This document shows positions 9,253 through 17,853 of a DNA stretch of 64,000 bases, piece after piece. Origin of the DNA: CBDEGK01 sp965237855. Lineage in GTDB: Bacteria > Pseudomonadota > Gammaproteobacteria > Pseudomonadales > Halieaceae. Made by a program: the position numbers and the translations under genes. Where the stretch lies: positions 62,001 through 126,000 of the forward strand of contig CBDEGK010000004.1 of the NCBI GenBank assembly GCA_965237855.1, given 5' to 3'. Below the pieces are notes generated by a model, which saw only the letters and a program-made list of their open reading frames with translations, had not been told where the DNA came from and did no database searches. Numbering within the stretch: position 1 is the first letter of the stretch; each line of letters starts with the position of its first letter.

Positions 9253-9310
9253 GGCTGCCATGCTACAGAGCCCATTTTTGGGCTGCCATTTCATAGAGCC
9301 CATCTTTTTT
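9239..9310. repeat. Three short direct repeats GAGCCCAT + T-run
   Basis: GAGCCCAT occurs at 9239, 9268 and 9296 (spacing 29 and 28), each followed by T-rich sequence; GGCTGCCAT follows the first two. The second copy also forms AGCCCA/TGGGCT as a small hairpin. The block overlaps the last hairpin of the candidate RNA and lies downstream of the pilZ stop. Confidence 0.7.
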
Positions 9311-9348
9311 GGTGGAAGCACTATCTGGGGAGTGATGCGAACGCATCG

Positions 9349-9696
9349 CTACATGGTATGTGTCGGCCGGTCGGACTGTAGTGAACCGGCCAGATGGTTT
9401 TCGATTTTGGAATTGGCGGTGGCATCCTCCTCACTGAACTGCACGCCGATACCTGCCGTGCGATTACCTTGCGCCCCTCTCGGAGTCACCCACACCACTT
9501 TGCCGGCTATGGGAATCTTGTCTGGCTCGTCCATCAGGTTCAGCAACATAAAAACCTCGTCGCCGATGTTGTAGGGCTTGTTGGTGGGAACAAACAGGCC
9601 ACCGTGCAGCAGATAAGGCATATATGCTGAGTACAGAACTGCCTTGTCTTTGATGGTCAGTGACAATATGCCGTTGCGGCCGCCTTGCTGGCTCAT
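9349..9696 (-). CDS. pilZ: PilZ-domain protein, type IV pilus biogenesis PilZ
   Basis: 115 residues, the length of the type IV pilus protein PilZ, an atypical PilZ-fold protein needed for pilus assembly that often does not bind cyclic-di-GMP. Motifs visible are LTIKDKAVLYSAYMPYL, GGLFVPTNKPYNIGDEV and GKVVWVTPRGAQGNRTAGIGVQF. The start is ATG 9696 (MSQQGGRNG) with a purine-rich AGGGA just upstream; a longer reading to 9963 would overlap holB and encode an unrelated low-quality N-terminus. The pilZ-holB-tmk order matches Pseudomonas, which supports the name. Confidence 0.92.
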   Translation of the reverse strand: MSQQGGRNGILSLTIKDKAVLYSAYMPYLLHGGLFVPTNKPYNIGDEVFMLLNLMDEPDKIPIAGKVVWVTPRGAQGNRTAGIGVQFSEEDATANSKIENHLAGSLQSDRPTHTM

Positions 9697-9739
9697 CTTC
9701 CCTGCCCTCTCCTGGGATGAACCACTGATTCTACCACCA

Positions 9740-10687
9740 TCAGGCTTCAGCCCCCAACACTTGTACCATCTGTATGGCCGCAGATTCGATGCTGAGCTGT
9801 CGATTGGGATTGCCGCCGGCACTGACCCTGCGCCGTAACAATTGCAGATCGTCCAGCGCCTGGAACTGCTTCTGCAGAGACCTGTCGCCGCACTGTACGC
9901 GCTCGCGTATAACCCCCTCGAGCTTGGCGCAGAGCATTCCCAGAATGAACTCCAGGTCTTCATCCGCTACCAGCTGCGGAAATTCCAGCGGGCTGATGGA
10001 GCCGGCCACGAGCGCCTCAAGACCTTTCGCCAGGGCTTGCTGTTGCAACAGCTGATCGCTCTCGAACAGCTGTTGCGCCAGCAGCGGTTTACCCTGACTG
10101 TGCTCGAGCAACGACTGTGCCAGTTGTCCATCACCACACAACTGCTCTACCCAGGCGGTGCACGCCTCCAGTGTGGGATCTGCCATCGGTACATTCTGGC
10201 AGCGGGAACGAACTGTCGGCATGATACGGCTGAGATTGGCACTCACCAGCAACAGGTAAGTGCTGGCTGTGGGTTCCTCAAGATTCTTTAACAGGGCATT
10301 GGCGGCGTTTGCATTCATGGCATCCGCCGGATTCAGCACCACCAGTTTGCGCTCACCGAGTGACGCCGTTTTACTGAGGAATTCACCCAGCTGGCGGATC
10401 TGGTCTACCTTTATTTGTCGGCTGCCATCATCCAGACCCAGGTCGAGCAGGTCGGTGTGAGTTCCGGCTTGCAACAAGGTGCAGGAACGGCAACGACCGC
10501 AGGCAGTCCCGGCAATAGGCTCATGGCAGAGTAACAGCGCGCTGAGCGCCCGACAGAAATGCAGTTTGCCGATGCCGGCACTGCCGGTTACCAACAGGGC
10601 GTGCGGAAAGCGTTGCACCTGCAATGACTGTCCCAACTGCTCCCAACCGGATTGCTGCCAGGGCAGAGGTGCCAACGGCCAGGTCAT
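9740..10687 (-). CDS. holB: DNA polymerase III subunit delta-prime
   Basis: Clamp-loader subunit of the replicative polymerase. 315 residues. The P-loop region reads GSAGIGKL, with Leu where an active ATPase has Ser/Thr, consistent with delta-prime not binding ATP. A four-cysteine zinc site (CHEP, then CGRC and C within about 20 residues) follows near residues 50-70, as in the family. SRC motif: SRCQNVPM. It starts at 10687 and overlaps the tmk stop by four nt (ATGA), so it is translationally coupled to tmk. Confidence 0.95.
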   Translation of the reverse strand: MTWPLAPLPWQQSGWEQLGQSLQVQRFPHALLVTGSAGIGKLHFCRALSALLLCHEPIAGTACGRCRSCTLLQAGTHTDLLDLGLDDGSRQIKVDQIRQLGEFLSKTASLGERKLVVLNPADAMNANAANALLKNLEEPTASTYLLLVSANLSRIMPTVRSRCQNVPMADPTLEACTAWVEQLCGDGQLAQSLLEHSQGKPLLAQQLFESDQLLQQQALAKGLEALVAGSISPLEFPQLVADEDLEFILGMLCAKLEGVIRERVQCGDRSLQKQFQALDDLQLLRRRVSAGGNPNRQLSIESAAIQMVQVLGAEA

Positions 10688-11331
10688 GGCGTTACACCGG
10701 CCTTAATGGCCGCCAGTAATTGCGTCAGCTCCGCGGCAATTGCCTCTGGGCTGCGGTTGGTGTCGATCACGCGGAAACGATCGGGATCATTCTCGGCACG
10801 TGCCAGGTAACAGTCACGCACCCGCTGAAAGAAATCCAGCTGTTCTGACTCAAAGCGATCCAGCGCTCCGCGCTGACCGGCCCGGGCCATTCCCACTTCA
10901 ATCGGGGCGTCCAGCAACAGCGTATAATCGGGTCGCTGACTGCCCTGCACGAGTTGTTCCAATATAGCTATTTGTTCCACCGACATACCGCGACCACCAC
11001 CCTGGTAGGCGTAAGTGGCATCGGTAAAGCGATCACACAGTACCCACTTGCCCTGTGCCAACGCCGGCTCGATCAGCTGCTGTAAATGCTGGGCGCGGGC
11101 GGCAAACATCATCAGTAACTCGGTTGTGGGTTGCAGGGTCTCGTCACGAAGCTCCAACAATAGCTTTCTAATTTCTTCCGCCAGTGGCGTGCCGCCGGGC
11201 TCACGGGTTAATTGATAGGCAATCCCTTGTTCTTGCAACCACTGTTCGATGACGCCGATGTTGGTGGTTTTACCTACACCCTCTCCGCCTTCGATGGTAA
11301 TGAATAACCCTCTATCCATAGCAGTGGCCAT
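10684..11331 (-). CDS. tmk: Thymidylate kinase
   Basis: Phosphorylates dTMP to dTDP in the dTTP pathway. 215 residues. P-loop EGGEGVGKTT near residue 14, DR(F) motif CDRFTDATYAYQGGGRG around 97-113, and a lid region containing Arg-rich sequence. An alternative start four codons later (MDRGLFITIEGG) is equally possible. It lies between mltG and holB, the same order as in E. coli and Pseudomonas (pabC-mltG-tmk-holB). The stop overlaps the holB start. Confidence 0.96.
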   Translation of the reverse strand: MATAMDRGLFITIEGGEGVGKTTNIGVIEQWLQEQGIAYQLTREPGGTPLAEEIRKLLLELRDETLQPTTELLMMFAARAQHLQQLIEPALAQGKWVLCDRFTDATYAYQGGGRGMSVEQIAILEQLVQGSQRPDYTLLLDAPIEVGMARAGQRGALDRFESEQLDFFQRVRDCYLARAENDPDRFRVIDTNRSPEAIAAELTQLLAAIKAGVTP

Positions 11332-11333
11332 AA

Positions 11334-12362
11334 TTAGTTGTCAGAGCCGCTCGGTGCTGAGCGGTAGTCGCTTTTACGTTGCAACTGGTAACGGCGAACG
11401 GCTTTATTGTGCTCTTCAATGGTCGCACTGAAAACATGGCTGCCGTCACCGCGGGCGACAAAGTAGAGCGCTTCACCAGCGGCGGGATGCAATGCCGCAT
11501 GCAGGGCTGCCCGCCCGACCAGCGCGATGGGTGAAGGTGGCAAGCCGCTGTGGCGGTAACTGTTGTACGGGTTGGTCTGATCTTCCAAATGACTGCGTTT
11601 CAGGTTGCCATCAAAACTCTCGCCGAGGCCATAAATAACCGAGGGATCTGTCTGCAATCGCATGCCCTTTTCCAGGCGGCGGCTGAACACACCGGCAATG
11701 ATTTCCCGCTCTCTGGCAAGGCCGGTTTCCTTTTCAACGATAGAAGCCAGGATGACCGCCTGGTAAGCACTGGTCAGCGGCGAGGCGGTATCGCGTTGTT
11801 GCCACTCTGCGTTGACCAGGGTCTTCATGCGAGTGTGGGCACGGCGCAGAACACTCAAATCAGTATCGCCGAGACTGAACTGGTAGGTGTCGGGAAAAAA
11901 CATTCCCTCCGTCGAGGTCTGTGGACGCACCATTTCCAGCAGCCGGGGGTCGTCGATAGCTGACACACTCTGTGTTAAGCGCTGCTGCATATGCAACAGC
12001 TCAAGGGCCTGTGCCAGGCGAATACCTTCGGGCAGGGTTACCGCGTACTGAACCACGTCTCCGGCGACCAGCCGCTGCAGAATACTGCTCGGCGACAGGT
12101 TTGAGGTGATTAAATACTCACCCTGCTTGATCTGCGTAGCCTGCCCGCTGAAGCGTACAATCTGGCGCCATAATTCGGGATAACGCAGCGCGCCAGCCTG
12201 CTCGAGGTCCCTCGCAACAGAGGCCAGTGAACTACCCGCACGCACCTGCAGGATTACCCGTTTCTGCTCTTCAAAGGGCTGCAACCACCATCCCCGAAAC
12301 GACGTCACAGCCGTACCGATTACCAGTATAACCAGGCAAAAGGCTATAGTGCCCCACCTCAT
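11334..12362 (-). CDS. mltG: Endolytic murein transglycosylase MltG
   Basis: Inner-membrane enzyme that cuts nascent glycan strands and so sets peptidoglycan chain length. 342 residues. One N-terminal membrane segment (about 5-22, TIAFCLVILVIGTAVTSF), a LysM-like part (VILQVRAGSSLASVARDL), then the YceG catalytic domain with the catalytic Glu in ASIVEKETGL and the conserved RLQTDPSVIYGLG and YNSY...LPPSPI motifs. The start overlaps the pabC stop by four nt. It lies in the pabC-mltG-tmk-holB operon. Confidence 0.96.
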   Translation of the reverse strand: MRWGTIAFCLVILVIGTAVTSFRGWWLQPFEEQKRVILQVRAGSSLASVARDLEQAGALRYPELWRQIVRFSGQATQIKQGEYLITSNLSPSSILQRLVAGDVVQYAVTLPEGIRLAQALELLHMQQRLTQSVSAIDDPRLLEMVRPQTSTEGMFFPDTYQFSLGDTDLSVLRRAHTRMKTLVNAEWQQRDTASPLTSAYQAVILASIVEKETGLAREREIIAGVFSRRLEKGMRLQTDPSVIYGLGESFDGNLKRSHLEDQTNPYNSYRHSGLPPSPIALVGRAALHAALHPAAGEALYFVARGDGSHVFSATIEEHNKAVRRYQLQRKSDYRSAPSGSDN

Positions 12363-13231
12363 TCGCCTGTCTCCGGCAACTGCTCCAGAACGTAAGACAG
12401 ATAGGCCTCGCGCAAGCGATCAGTCAACGGCCGGTGGGGAATTTCACGACTCTCAAATTGTGCTGGCTGCAGGCCAACAATTGCATTGGTGATAAACACC
12501 TCATCGGCCTCCGTAATACTTTCGGGCTTCATATCCGCTATGTCTATCATCACTTTGAAGCGCGGTGCAATCACTTCCAGTAATAATTTTCTCACGGTGC
12601 CCTCCACGCCACTGTCGCCCAGTGCCGGTGTCTGCAAACGTCCGGCTTTTACCGTAAAGATGTTGCCGTTAATGGCGCTGACCACGAGGCCGCACTGATC
12701 CAGCATAAGACCATTGTCCAGGTTTCGGGCCTGGATTTCCCGGGCAGCGAGCACCTGCTCCAGGCGATTACAGTGTTTGATACCCGCCAGTTGCGGTTGT
12801 GCGGCGTACCTCGTTTCACACAGTCCCAGCCGAGCTATTGGGGGAGCCGCGAGCAATTCGCTGGCTACTTCGAGCAGGCTGAGAATGAACGTGGCATTCG
12901 GGGTAACACCACCGTAACCCGCCGGCGCGCCCCGGCTGGTGTTACTGCCGCGGGTTAGCAGCAGCTTGACCTGGGCTTCCTCGCAACCGGCTTCAACTAA
13001 AAACTGCCGGGCCTGGACCAGGCTAGCCTCTGCCAGGGCCGGTGCGAACGCTATTCCCAGCCGTTTGGCCCCCTCAGCCATACGCTGCAGATGTGTATCA
13101 AGCAACAGCCACCCACCGCGGAAGAAACGCAGGGTTTCGAAAAGACCGTCACCGTACGCGAGGCCCCTGTCGGTAACCGCGATACTGTCGCAGCGTTCTC
13201 CGTTAACCCAATGTGCAGGAAGTGCCGCCAT
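12359..13231 (-). CDS. pabC: Aminodeoxychorismate lyase
   Basis: PLP enzyme that converts 4-amino-4-deoxychorismate to p-aminobenzoate and pyruvate, for folate. 290 residues of fold-type IV PLP architecture. The PLP lysine lies in GIKHCNRLEQVLA (about residue 153), with early DRGLAYGDGLFETLR and late motif ADEVFITNAIVGLQP. It starts 11 nt after the fabF stop and overlaps mltG, matching the conserved fabF-pabC-mltG order. Branched-chain aminotransferase is the family alternative, but length and context favour PabC. Confidence 0.95.
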   Translation of the reverse strand: MAALPAHWVNGERCDSIAVTDRGLAYGDGLFETLRFFRGGWLLLDTHLQRMAEGAKRLGIAFAPALAEASLVQARQFLVEAGCEEAQVKLLLTRGSNTSRGAPAGYGGVTPNATFILSLLEVASELLAAPPIARLGLCETRYAAQPQLAGIKHCNRLEQVLAAREIQARNLDNGLMLDQCGLVVSAINGNIFTVKAGRLQTPALGDSGVEGTVRKLLLEVIAPRFKVMIDIADMKPESITEADEVFITNAIVGLQPAQFESREIPHRPLTDRLREAYLSYVLEQLPETGE

Positions 13232-13242
13232 AGACAGCGGCG

Positions 13243-14484
13243 TTAATCCATCCGGGTGAAGAGCAGGCTGCCATTGGTGCCGCCAAAACCGAAGGAGTTC
13301 GACAGTGCATAATCAATCGACAGCTCCTGCGCGGTATGCGGCACAAAATTCAGGTCACAGCCCTCGTCGGGATTGTCGAGGTTGATCGTTGGTGGTGCCA
13401 CCTGGTCGCGCAGGGAAAGCACCGAGAAAATGGCCTCTACCGCGCCGGCCGCACCCAGCAGGTGACCAATCATGGATTTTGTCGAACTGACAGCGACCCG
13501 GTATGCGGCATCACCCATCACGCTTTTGACAGCCTGCGCCTCGGCCTTGTCACCCGCCGAGGTGGAGGTGCCATGCGCATTGATATAGTTGATGGCGTCA
13601 GCATTAACACTCGCGTCGCGTAGGGCATTACTCATAGACTGGGCGGCTCCGCGTCCATCCTCGGGTGGCGAGGTCATATGGTAGGCGTCACCGCTCATAC
13701 CAAAACCAACCAACTCGGCGTAGATTCGGGCGCCCCGGGCCCGGGCAAATTCATACTCTTCGATCACCAGTACCCCGGCGCCATCGCCGAGCACAAAACC
13801 ATCGCGTTCAACATCCCAGGGACGACTGGCAGCTTGTGGGTCATCATTGCGGGTAGACAGGGCACGCGCCGCTGCAAAGCCGCCAAGACCCACTTCGGTG
13901 GTCGCCATTTCCGCACCACCCACCAGCATGGCATCCACGTCACCGCGCTCGATCAACTGGGCACCCAGGCCAATATTATGGGTGCCTGTGGTACAGGCAG
14001 TCACCACCGCCAGGTTGGGGCCCTGGAAGCCATACTTAATAGACAGGTTACCGGCGATCATATTGATGATGGAACCGGGAACAAAGAAGGGAGAAATCCT
14101 GCGCGGGCCGGAGGTGCGAACAATCTCCTTGTTCTTCTCAATCTGGCCGATGCCGCCAATACCGGACCCGATAGCCGCACCTATGCGCGCGGCATTAGCG
14201 TCGGTAATTTCCAGGCCGGCATCATTCATGGCCTGGATACCGGCAACCATGCCATATTGGACAAAGGTATCCATCTTGCGGGATTCCTTGGCCGCCATAT
14301 AATCAGAGCTGTCGAAATCCTTGACGTTAGCACTGAACCGGGTGGTGTAGGCAGACACGTCAAACTGCTCGATCGTGCTGACACCGCTCTTCCCCGCCAG
14401 AATATTCTGCCAGGTTTCATCGACGGTGTTGCCCACCGGGGTAATCATCCCCAGCCCGGTTACTACAACCCTCCTCCGTGACAC
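13243..14484 (-). CDS. fabF: 3-oxoacyl-[acyl-carrier-protein] synthase II
   Basis: Elongating condensing enzyme of fatty acid synthesis. 413 residues with thiolase fold. Cys-His-His triad: Cys in VVTACTTGTHNIG (about residue 164), His in NAHGTSTSAGDK (about 304) and His in SMIGHLLGAAG (about 341). The N-terminus MSRRRVVVTGLGMITPVG is typical. It lies downstream of acpP with a hairpin between them and upstream of pabC, as in E. coli. Confidence 0.97.
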   Translation of the reverse strand: MSRRRVVVTGLGMITPVGNTVDETWQNILAGKSGVSTIEQFDVSAYTTRFSANVKDFDSSDYMAAKESRKMDTFVQYGMVAGIQAMNDAGLEITDANAARIGAAIGSGIGGIGQIEKNKEIVRTSGPRRISPFFVPGSIINMIAGNLSIKYGFQGPNLAVVTACTTGTHNIGLGAQLIERGDVDAMLVGGAEMATTEVGLGGFAAARALSTRNDDPQAASRPWDVERDGFVLGDGAGVLVIEEYEFARARGARIYAELVGFGMSGDAYHMTSPPEDGRGAAQSMSNALRDASVNADAINYINAHGTSTSAGDKAEAQAVKSVMGDAAYRVAVSSTKSMIGHLLGAAGAVEAIFSVLSLRDQVAPPTINLDNPDEGCDLNFVPHTAQELSIDYALSNSFGFGGTNGSLLFTRMD

Positions 14485-14528
14485 CTTTCTATCCTCCAGT
14501 CAGATGTTTTATCTCGCTCCAATACAAC

Positions 14529-14563
14529 AAAAGCCGTTCTATCTCGCAATAGAAACGGCTTTG
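14529..14563 (-). terminator. Hairpin between acpP and fabF
   Basis: Inverted arms AAAGCCGTT and AACGGCTTT with an inner CTAT/ATAG; on the minus strand the second arm ends in GGCTTTTG. It may be a full or partial (read-through) terminator, letting acpP be transcribed in excess of fabF. Confidence 0.6.
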
Positions 14564-14581
14564 CTGCGTACTGAAGTGGGA

Positions 14582-14818
14582 TCAGGCGAGATTAGAATTG
14601 ATGTAATCAATCGCCAGCTGAACCGTGGTAATTTTCTCAGCTTCTTCATCGGGAATTTCAGTTTCAAATTCCTCTTCCAGAGCCATTACCAGCTCTACAG
14701 TGTCCAGTGAGTCTGCACCCAGATCTTCGACGAATGAATTCGAAGTCTGCACTTCCTCTTCCTTAACGCCTAGTTGTTCTGCAACGATTTTTTTGACGCG
14801 TTCTTCAATGCTGCTCAT
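14582..14818 (-). CDS. acpP: Acyl carrier protein
   Basis: 78-residue acidic carrier of growing acyl chains. The 4'-phosphopantetheine attachment serine is Ser37 in GADSLDTVELVMALEEEF. Begins MSSIEERVKKIVAEQLGV, near-identical to the gammaproteobacterial ACP consensus. It lies between fabG and fabF. About 140 nt separates it from fabG, with hairpins (ATGCGG/CCGCAT among them), and a further hairpin follows the gene, so it probably has its own promoter and high expression. Confidence 0.98.
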   Translation of the reverse strand: MSSIEERVKKIVAEQLGVKEEEVQTSNSFVEDLGADSLDTVELVMALEEEFETEIPDEEAEKITTVQLAIDYINSNLA

Positions 14819-14962
14819 GGTTTCGTTTTGCTCCTAGTGATACGAAATAAACCGGTATGAGATGCGGTTCGGGCCGCATTTTACTCTCTTTTTTCGGGGA
14901 GGAAAATCTTTTTTCCGAAAGCCCCCCTTTAAATGCCTTTTTTTAGCTTTAAATACAACAGC

Positions 14963-15721
14963 TTAGTTCATGTACATGCCGCCGTTTACGTGGATAGTTT
15001 CGCCGGTGATATAGCCTGCACTCGAGGACGCGAGGAAGCCCACTACTGCCGCAACTTCATGGGTATCGCCGAGCCGGCCCAGCGGAATCTGCTGCTGTAA
15101 AAGCGCACGCTGTTCCTCGGGTAACTCGCGGGTCATGTCGGTATCGATGAAGCCCGGTGCCACGCAATTTACTGTGACGGCCCGACTCCCCAACTCCCGC
15201 GCCAGGGCCCGGCTGAAGCCCTCAGCACCGGCCTTGGTTGCCGCGTAGTTAGCCTGGCCGATATTACCCATACCGCCGACGACCGAGGTGATGTTGATGA
15301 TGCGCCCCCAGCGGGCCTTGGTCATGCCGCGCAGGCAGGCTTTGCTGACCCGGTACAGCGCAGTCAGGTTGGTATCGATGACATCGTCCCACTCATCATT
15401 CTTCATGCGCATCAAGAGGTTATCCCGGGTAATGCCGGCGTTATTTACCAGTACCGTCGGCGCACCATATTGCTCCTTGATTACTGCCAGGGCATCACTG
15501 ATGCTGTCCTCTTCGCCGACGCGCAAGACCACGCCGCGACCACTGTTGCCCGCGTCTGACAGGTAGGCTGAAATACTATCGGCGCCCGCGTCGCTAGTCG
15601 CAGTGCCAACCACGACAAAGCCATCCTCGGCGAGTCGGGTGGCAATGCTTTTACCTATGCCGCGACTGGCGCCGGTAACCAGGGCTATTTTTGCTTCGTT
15701 CTCGTTCTGGTTCTGGGACAT
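14963..15721 (-). CDS. fabG: 3-oxoacyl-[acyl-carrier-protein] reductase
   Basis: NADPH-dependent reductase of the fatty acid elongation cycle. 252 residues with classical SDR motifs: TGASRGIGKSIA at about 16-27, NNAGITRDN, catalytic Ser in INITSVVGGMGN, and YAATKAG with Tyr and Lys. C-terminal GYITGETIHVNGGMYM is the FabG hallmark. The position fabD-fabG-acpP is standard. The first dozen residues (MSQNQNENEAKI) are slightly longer than in E. coli. Confidence 0.96.
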   Translation of the reverse strand: MSQNQNENEAKIALVTGASRGIGKSIATRLAEDGFVVVGTATSDAGADSISAYLSDAGNSGRGVVLRVGEEDSISDALAVIKEQYGAPTVLVNNAGITRDNLLMRMKNDEWDDVIDTNLTALYRVSKACLRGMTKARWGRIINITSVVGGMGNIGQANYAATKAGAEGFSRALARELGSRAVTVNCVAPGFIDTDMTRELPEEQRALLQQQIPLGRLGDTHEVAAVVGFLASSSAGYITGETIHVNGGMYMN

Positions 15722-15767
15722 ACGGCGTTCCTCAGTTCAATTCAGCTCAGGCCAGGCCAGCTCAGTC

Positions 15768-16715
15768 TCAGCTAAGTTCTGCCAGGCTGGCGCTCAGCGC
15801 CTCCGCCTGCTCAATATTGAAGCTTTCCAGCTCCTTGTCGATGCGCCGATTGAGTCCGCTCAGCACTTTGCCTGGGCCACATTCCACCAATCGCGTTACG
15901 CCCTTTGCCGACAGCTTCTGCACGCAGCGGGTCCATTGCACCGGGCTGTATATCTGCTCCACCAGTAACGCCTTGATGCGCGCAGGATCGGTCTCGGTCT
16001 CCGCGTGAACATTGTGCACCACCGGGATGTCTGGGGCGCCCACATTTAGTATCGACAGCGCCTCTCGCAGTTGATCCCCCGCGGGCCTCATCAATTCCGT
16101 ATGGAAAGGTGCGCTCACCGGTAGCGGCAGGGCCCGCTTGGCACCCGCTTCTTTACAATGCTCAATAGCCACTTCTACGGCGCCCGCCTTGCCGGCAATG
16201 ACAACCTGGCCAGGAGAATTGTAGTTTACCGCGGCAACTGTCTCACCCGTACTCCTTGCGGCGGCGGCACAGGCCTGGTTGATGGCGTCATCTTCCAGGC
16301 CAATGATAGCTGCCATGGCGCCTTCGCCTACCGGCACAGCGGATTGCATAAAGGCACCACGTTGCTGCACCAACTTCACCGCATCGATAAAGTCGATGGC
16401 ACCGGCACACACCAGCGCCGAAAATTCCCCCAGGCTGTGCCCGGCCATTATCGATGGCACTGCACCACCGGCGGCACGCCAGCTGCGCCAGAGGCCAACA
16501 CTGCTAGTGAGCAGTACCGGTTGGGTCGTCTCCGTCAGGTTGAGTTGCTCCTGCTCGCCATTTTGCACCAGTTCCCACATATCGTAGCCCAGCGCGTCTG
16601 AAGCCTCAGCGAAGGTCTGCCCCACCGAGGGATGCGCTGCTGCGGCATCTGCCAGCATGCCCACTTTTTGTGACCCCTGGCCGGGAAATAAAAAAGCGAT
16701 ATTGTCCGTTGTCAT
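15768..16715 (-). CDS. fabD: Malonyl-CoA:ACP transacylase
   Basis: Loads malonate from CoA onto ACP. 315 residues. FLFPGQGSQKVGM near the N-terminus, nucleophile Ser in AGHSLGEFSAL (about residue 93), conserved Arg in VQQRGAFMQ, and catalytic His in VSAPFHTELM (about 202). The next gene upstream on the same strand is plsX, 6 nt away, so the two are cotranscribed. Confidence 0.97.
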   Translation of the reverse strand: MTTDNIAFLFPGQGSQKVGMLADAAAAHPSVGQTFAEASDALGYDMWELVQNGEQEQLNLTETTQPVLLTSSVGLWRSWRAAGGAVPSIMAGHSLGEFSALVCAGAIDFIDAVKLVQQRGAFMQSAVPVGEGAMAAIIGLEDDAINQACAAAARSTGETVAAVNYNSPGQVVIAGKAGAVEVAIEHCKEAGAKRALPLPVSAPFHTELMRPAGDQLREALSILNVGAPDIPVVHNVHAETETDPARIKALLVEQIYSPVQWTRCVQKLSAKGVTRLVECGPGKVLSGLNRRIDKELESFNIEQAEALSASLAELS

Positions 16716-16721
16716 TTGCTA

Positions 16722-17666
16722 TTACTCATTTCCAGAATTAAACACGGCTCCACCTTGCAGGCATTGTAACGCCTGTAGCAGAGCCGAATGAAAACCTTCG
16801 GCACCGGCACCGCCATGACTCTTGACAACCGCGGCGTTAAGCCCCAATAACCAGGCGCCATTGTGATGATCTGGATTGATGATGCTATCCATTTCCTCAT
16901 TCAACTTGTCACCGAGTCTGGCGTGAAGGTAGCGTCCCGTACCCTCCATGGCCTTGAGTGCCACGTTGCCGGCAAAGCCGTCACAGACTACGACATCGAC
17001 CACACCCTGCTGCAACTGGTCCGCCTCGATGTTGCCCAGGAACTGAATCTCTGTCTGCGCTGCCAACAGTGTTGCCGCGCGTCTTACCTGCTCGTTGCCC
17101 TTGCCCGGTTCACTGCCATTGCTCAACAGCCCCACCGTCGGCTCCCGGTCAGCGCCCAGCACCTTGAGCAGGTTTCTACCCATCAGCGCAAACTCAAGCA
17201 GCTGTTCCGCGCTGCAATCGACGTTGGCACCCAGGTCAAGCATGTAGCACTCGGCTGTCAGGGTCGGCACTGCGGCACACAGGGCCGGTCTGGTATAAGG
17301 GGATTGCATTCCCAGCGTGCGCTTTGCCAATGCCATCAGGGCGCCGGTATTGCCGCCGCTAATTGCTGCCTGGCAGTCGCCGGCCTCTACCGCGTCCAGA
17401 GCCAATTGCATCGAACTGGCCACGGGCCTGGAACGCAGCACGGTACTGATATCGGCATGCATAGGGATGACGTCAGTGCTGTGAATAATGGAAAGATTTG
17501 TTGGTGCATCCGCGCCGAGGGCGGCTTCGATGCCGACCTGATCACCTACCAGGTGAAGATGCAGATCATTAAGCTCCTGCAGGAGCTTGAGTGATGCGGG
17601 GATGGAGCTGCGGAGACCGTGGTCTCCGCTCATGGTATCTACTGCCAGGTGAATGGTAGTAGACAA
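16722..17666 (-). CDS. plsX: Phosphate acyltransferase PlsX
   Basis: Makes acyl-phosphate from acyl-ACP for the PlsY route of phospholipid synthesis. 314 residues. Family motifs: LAVDTMSGDHG at the N-terminus, AAISGGNTGALMALAKRTLG, CYMLDLGANVDC, GLLSNGSEPGKGNE and VDVVVCDGFAGNVALK. It starts three nt after the rpmF stop in the yceD-rpmF-plsX-fabD order found across gammaproteobacteria. Confidence 0.96.
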   Translation of the reverse strand: MSTTIHLAVDTMSGDHGLRSSIPASLKLLQELNDLHLHLVGDQVGIEAALGADAPTNLSIIHSTDVIPMHADISTVLRSRPVASSMQLALDAVEAGDCQAAISGGNTGALMALAKRTLGMQSPYTRPALCAAVPTLTAECYMLDLGANVDCSAEQLLEFALMGRNLLKVLGADREPTVGLLSNGSEPGKGNEQVRRAATLLAAQTEIQFLGNIEADQLQQGVVDVVVCDGFAGNVALKAMEGTGRYLHARLGDKLNEEMDSIINPDHHNGAWLLGLNAAVVKSHGGAGAEGFHSALLQALQCLQGGAVFNSGNE

Positions 17667-17669
17667 AAC

Positions 17670-17852
17670 TTATTCGTCGTCGCTGGTCTCGACTACTTTG
17701 CGACCGCGGTAAAAGCCGTCGGCGGTAACATGGTGACGACGATGGGTTTCACCACTGGTTTGATCCACGGACAGGGTGGCACCTGTCAGGGAATCATGTG
17801 AACGACGCATACCACGACGGGAACGCGTCTTTTTACTCTTTTGCACTGCCAT
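17670..17852 (-). CDS. rpmF: 50S ribosomal protein L32
   Basis: 60-residue basic protein of the large subunit: MAVQKSKKTRSRRGMRRSHD is the family N-terminus, and HHVTADGFYRGRKV the C-terminal part. No zinc cysteines, as in the proteobacterial form. It starts one nt after the yceD stop and precedes plsX. Confidence 0.97.
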   Translation of the reverse strand: MAVQKSKKTRSRRGMRRSHDSLTGATLSVDQTSGETHRRHHVTADGFYRGRKVVETSDDE

Positions 17853-17853
17853 T

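Noticed and set aside
9349..9963. 204-residue reading of pilZ from an upstream start
   Set aside because: The extra 89 residues overlap holB in another frame and lack homology; ATG 9696 gives the normal PilZ protein.
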